DNA of 8,272 nucleotides from MKRK01 sp001896915 (GTDB taxonomy: Bacteria > Bacillota > Clostridia > Oscillospirales > Acutalibacteraceae): positions 1 to 8,272 of the forward strand of contig CALJJF010000021.1 in the NCBI GenBank assembly GCA_937973935.1, written 5' to 3'. This document shows, one piece after another, positions 6,663 to 8,272 of this stretch; position 1 is the stretch's first letter; each line of letters begins with the position of its first letter. The position numbers were made by a program, and so were the translations under genes. The notes under the pieces are model-generated. The model saw only the letters and a list, made by a program, of their open reading frames with translations. It did no database searches and was not told the origin of the DNA.

Positions 6663-6703
6663 CTTTGAACCTCCATTGGAAGGGAGTTTGAAAAAATCTT
6701 CAA
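6659..6703 (-). CDS. Possible 14-codon leader ORF overlapping the asp23 start
   Basis: A TTG at 6703 lies 7 nt after a full GGAGG and opens a 14-codon frame, LKIFSNSLPMEVQR, whose TGA overlaps the asp23 ATG as ATGA. Its first codons form one arm of a hairpin. The good Shine-Dalgarno and the stop-start overlap are what one expects of a coupled leader peptide. The start codon is weak, however, and the same Shine-Dalgarno could instead act as a ribosome-binding mRNA stabiliser. I do not recognise the peptide. Treat this as a hypothesis. Confidence 0.3.
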   Translation of the reverse strand: MKIFSNSLPMEVQR

Positions 6704-6715
6704 ACCAGAACCTCC
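6667..6715 (-). promoter_or_regulatory. asp23 leader: duplicated Shine-Dalgarno flanking a hairpin
   Basis: The 8-mer GGAGGTTC occurs twice on the minus strand, at 6715-6708 and 6674-6667. The second copy serves the asp23 ATG. The first lies only a few bases from the predicted 5' end of the transcript. Between them is a 7-bp hairpin, GTTTGAA/TTCAAAC at 6705-6699 and 6692-6686, with a 6-nt loop. Shine-Dalgarno sequences near a 5' end are known to stabilise some Bacillus mRNAs, which is one possible role. Confidence 0.5.
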
Positions 6716-6725
6716 TTTTTACCCT

Positions 6726-6753
6726 ATTATACCACAAACTTTCAAGTTAACAA
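6726..6753 (-). promoter_or_regulatory. Sigma-A-type promoter for asp23-nusB-xseAB-ispA-PAP2
   Basis: TTGTTA at 6753-6748, a 16-nt spacer and a perfect TATAAT at 6731-6726 with a preceding TGG (extended -10). The -35 hexamer directly abuts the spoIIIAH stop codon. The expected start site near 6719 gives a leader of about 57 nt. It should let the housekeeping genes be expressed in vegetative cells independently of the sporulation operon upstream. Confidence 0.75.
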
Positions 6754-7302
6754 CTATTTTGATTCAATAATCTTAATATTTTTTGGTAATATCTTTGTTT
6801 GGGTGGTGACGATATCCTGAATCTGCAGACTTTCACTGGCCAGCAATCCATTGGTTTTGACAACAACATTGATGTTTTCGCCGCTGATGATTGCCACACA
6901 GTCCTTAAAGCCTTTTGCTTTGATGAGGGTTTCGACAGCGTTTTCCGATTCCACGTTTTTGGCAAGCTTTGTTGCTTCTGCAGATACATTGGCTTTGCTG
7001 TTGGCATCCGCTTTCACATCATCCATAACTTCTTTCAGCATGGCCAGGGCATCCGCTCTTGCTTTTGCTCTATCTGAACGGGTTTTGGCAAAATAATCGT
7101 CCTCTGACTTGACGACCGTTGTACTCGGATTGTTGACATATTGAGCGTCGCCTATGTATTTAGATGAGTTCAAAGCACCGGTTAAATCAAGATTCCCGTC
7201 GATGCCTGAAAACTTCCAGTTCAAAAACACTGCTGCACCCAATGCCAAAATCAGCATTGCAAGAACGATTTGTCTTTTTCCGAAGATAACACTTTTTTTC
7301 AT
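6754..7302 (-). CDS. spoIIIAH: Stage III sporulation protein AH
   Basis: SpoIIIAH is a mother-cell membrane protein whose extracellular domain resembles ring-forming YscJ/FliF proteins. In Bacillus it binds SpoIIQ from the forespore to build the channel across the two membranes around the engulfed forespore. The protein has 182 residues, somewhat shorter than the roughly 218 in B. subtilis. It has a basic N-terminus (MKKSVIFGKRQ), one membrane segment at about 11-28, a linker, a charged helix with the conserved FAKTRSDRAKARADALAML at 71-89, and a C-terminal ring-building domain at about 122-180 ending LPKNIKIIE. ATG 7302 has GGAGG 8 nt upstream. A 48-bp A/T-rich gap follows spoIIIAG. No terminator is visible after the stop. 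Confidence 0.94.
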   Translation of the reverse strand: MKKSVIFGKRQIVLAMLILALGAAVFLNWKFSGIDGNLDLTGALNSSKYIGDAQYVNNPSTTVVKSEDDYFAKTRSDRAKARADALAMLKEVMDDVKADANSKANVSAEATKLAKNVESENAVETLIKAKGFKDCVAIISGENINVVVKTNGLLASESLQIQDIVTTQTKILPKNIKIIESK

Positions 7303-7350
7303 AAAATATCCTCCAAATTATTACTTTATATAAATTCATGACGAATCAGC

Positions 7351-7905
7351 TTAGGGTGAAATTCCCGTTACACACACACTGGTGGAAGGTATGTCAAGAG
7401 CAGTGGTCACCGCCGCTTTTATGTTATCGGAGATAGTCTCGTTTTCACCCCCCTCGCAAACAACGACCACTCCTCTAATTTTCGGTGTTAATTCTGTCAG
7501 AAGCAATGCAACTTGACCTCCGCTGGGTGCATTTACAAGGACATACTTTTTTTCGCTGCTATCCTTTTGTTGCGTATCTTTTTTATCATTGCCCTGCGAA
7601 TTCTCCATCTTATCAGTATCTTGTTTAACTTCATTTGCATACACATATTCAACTCCGGAATTCAATGTTATTAAGACCTTGACTTTTTTTGTACCGACTA
7701 TATCGGAGACCATACCGCCGATTTTCTTTTCCAGTGAAGCCACATAATCCTCAGAAGAAATCAACCCGTTGGTTGTGCTTGATTTCACGCTCTTGGGCAA
7801 AAGGGTCGAAAGAAAAATGAGTAGGATTCCCACAATTCCAATGATAAATATCAGCTTGCCCGACTTTTTCTCCCGAAAGGAATTTTTTATTGCATCCAAA
7901 TTCAT
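7351..7905 (-). CDS. spoIIIAG: Stage III sporulation protein AG
   Basis: SpoIIIAG forms a large ring in the space between mother cell and forespore as part of the SpoIIIA-SpoIIQ channel. The 184-residue protein has a cytoplasmic basic start (REKKSGK), one membrane segment at about 18-36, and a ring-building domain in two halves: YVASLEKKIGGMVSDIVG through VKVLITLN at 54-82, and ELTPKIRGVVVVCEGG through VCVTGISP at 138-184. Between the halves lies a charged, Q/N/K-rich stretch at about 93-120 and a short strand region (YVLVNAPSGG). In Bacillus this insertion builds the beta-ring of the channel. The protein is shorter than the B. subtilis one (about 229), mainly because the linker after the membrane segment is short. 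ATG 7905 is 1 bp from the spoIIIAF stop and has a full GGAGGTGA inside spoIIIAF. Confidence 0.95.
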   Translation of the reverse strand: MNLDAIKNSFREKKSGKLIFIIGIVGILLIFLSTLLPKSVKSSTTNGLISSEDYVASLEKKIGGMVSDIVGTKKVKVLITLNSGVEYVYANEVKQDTDKMENSQGNDKKDTQQKDSSEKKYVLVNAPSGGQVALLLTELTPKIRGVVVVCEGGENETISDNIKAAVTTALDIPSTSVCVTGISP

Positions 7906-7906
7906 A

Positions 7907-8272
7907 TCATTTCACCTCCGCGACATAGGCATCAAAACCCAACTGCCGTTTGATAACATTCTCAACAAGGGTTTTTCTGTCCATGTCCTCTTTTTGCAAA
8001 AAAATATCTACCTGTCTAATTTCTATGCGGCCATCTTCGTTTCTATCCATACTAATTGAAATTTTTGCATTATTTATATTACAGCTGATCAAAGCATTGT
8101 TAATCTCCAGCTTCAGCTTTTCCGCCGTCAGTTTTTCCAGATGGTCAACCATCGCATTGTTTAAGTCGCCCACTCCCAAATCACTGCTTTTTTCAAACTG
8201 AAACACATCATTTTTCAATGAGACGCCTCCATAGAAGGGTGCGATTACCACACAGAGAAAACAGACGGATAT
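7907..8272 (-). CDS. spoIIIAF: Stage III sporulation protein AF, C-terminal 121 residues (5' end outside window)
   Basis: SpoIIIAF is a small mother-cell membrane protein of the SpoIIIA channel complex. The visible part begins inside a hydrophobic run (SVCFLCVVIAPFYGG), expected to be the second of the family's two N-terminal membrane segments. A soluble domain follows, with a helix (MVDHLEKLTAEKLKLEINNAL) and alternating strands around INNAKISISMDR and IEIRQVDIFL. It ends with KRQLGFDAYVAEVK. Sequence identity to the family is weak to the eye, so the call relies heavily on position directly before spoIIIAG. A GTG at 8251 could serve as a start, but the frame is open and hydrophobic upstream, so the gene runs past the window edge. 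Confidence 0.85.
   Translation of the reverse strand: MSVCFLCVVIAPFYGGVSLKNDVFQFEKSSDLGVGDLNNAMVDHLEKLTAEKLKLEINNALISCNINNAKISISMDRNEDGRIEIRQVDIFLQKEDMDRKTLVENVIKRQLGFDAYVAEVK

Noticed and set aside
6663..6737. Extension of asp23 by 25 residues to a TTG at 6737
   Set aside because: The extension would translate the promoter -10 and the leader, has no ribosome site, and does not resemble the family. The ATG at 6662 has a strong Shine-Dalgarno.
7907..8251. spoIIIAF as a complete 114-codon gene from the GTG at 8251
   Set aside because: The frame remains open to the window edge and encodes hydrophobic residues there. The family has two N-terminal membrane segments, so the gene is cut by the window, not short.

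Overview
This window comes from an endospore-forming member of the Firmicutes, most likely class Clostridia. It holds the last three genes of the spoIIIA sporulation operon, an Asp23/YqhY gene beside nusB, a divergent-PAP2 gene between ispA and dxs, and nadK directly after tlyA. That order is common in clostridia. Base composition is moderate and even, and I see no mobile element, CRISPR array, tRNA, rRNA or sign of recent gene transfer. Every gene I can support is on the minus strand, so transcription runs from high to low coordinates.

In transcription order: (1) 8272-6754 is the end of the sporulation operon, spoIIIAF (5' end outside the window), spoIIIAG and spoIIIAH. Their products are parts of the mother cell-forespore channel. 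(2) A vegetative-type promoter at 6753-6726 starts a housekeeping unit: asp23/yqhY, nusB, xseA, xseB, ispA and a divergent-PAP2 gene. From nusB to ispA the genes overlap or nearly touch. The unit ends in a strong intrinsic terminator at 3034-3007. (3) A second vegetative-type promoter at 2994-2965 drives dxs, tlyA and nadK, which runs off the left edge.

The genes cover transcription antitermination and rRNA synthesis (NusB), rRNA methylation (TlyA), DNA end processing (exonuclease VII, both subunits), isoprenoid supply (Dxs at pathway entry, IspA for farnesyl diphosphate, plus an uncharacterised membrane phosphatase-like protein between them) and NADP supply (NadK, whose product is needed by the MEP pathway). 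Compared with the Bacillus subtilis arrangement, accB-accC before asp23 and folD between nusB and xseA are absent.

This is mostly a conserved housekeeping region and I found no clear new system. The features most worth a second look are the asp23 leader (a duplicated Shine-Dalgarno sequence, a hairpin and a possible 14-codon leader ORF that overlaps the asp23 start), the missing terminator between spoIIIAH and asp23, a perfect 10-bp hairpin between asp23 and nusB, and the divergent-PAP2 gene inside the isoprenoid cluster.
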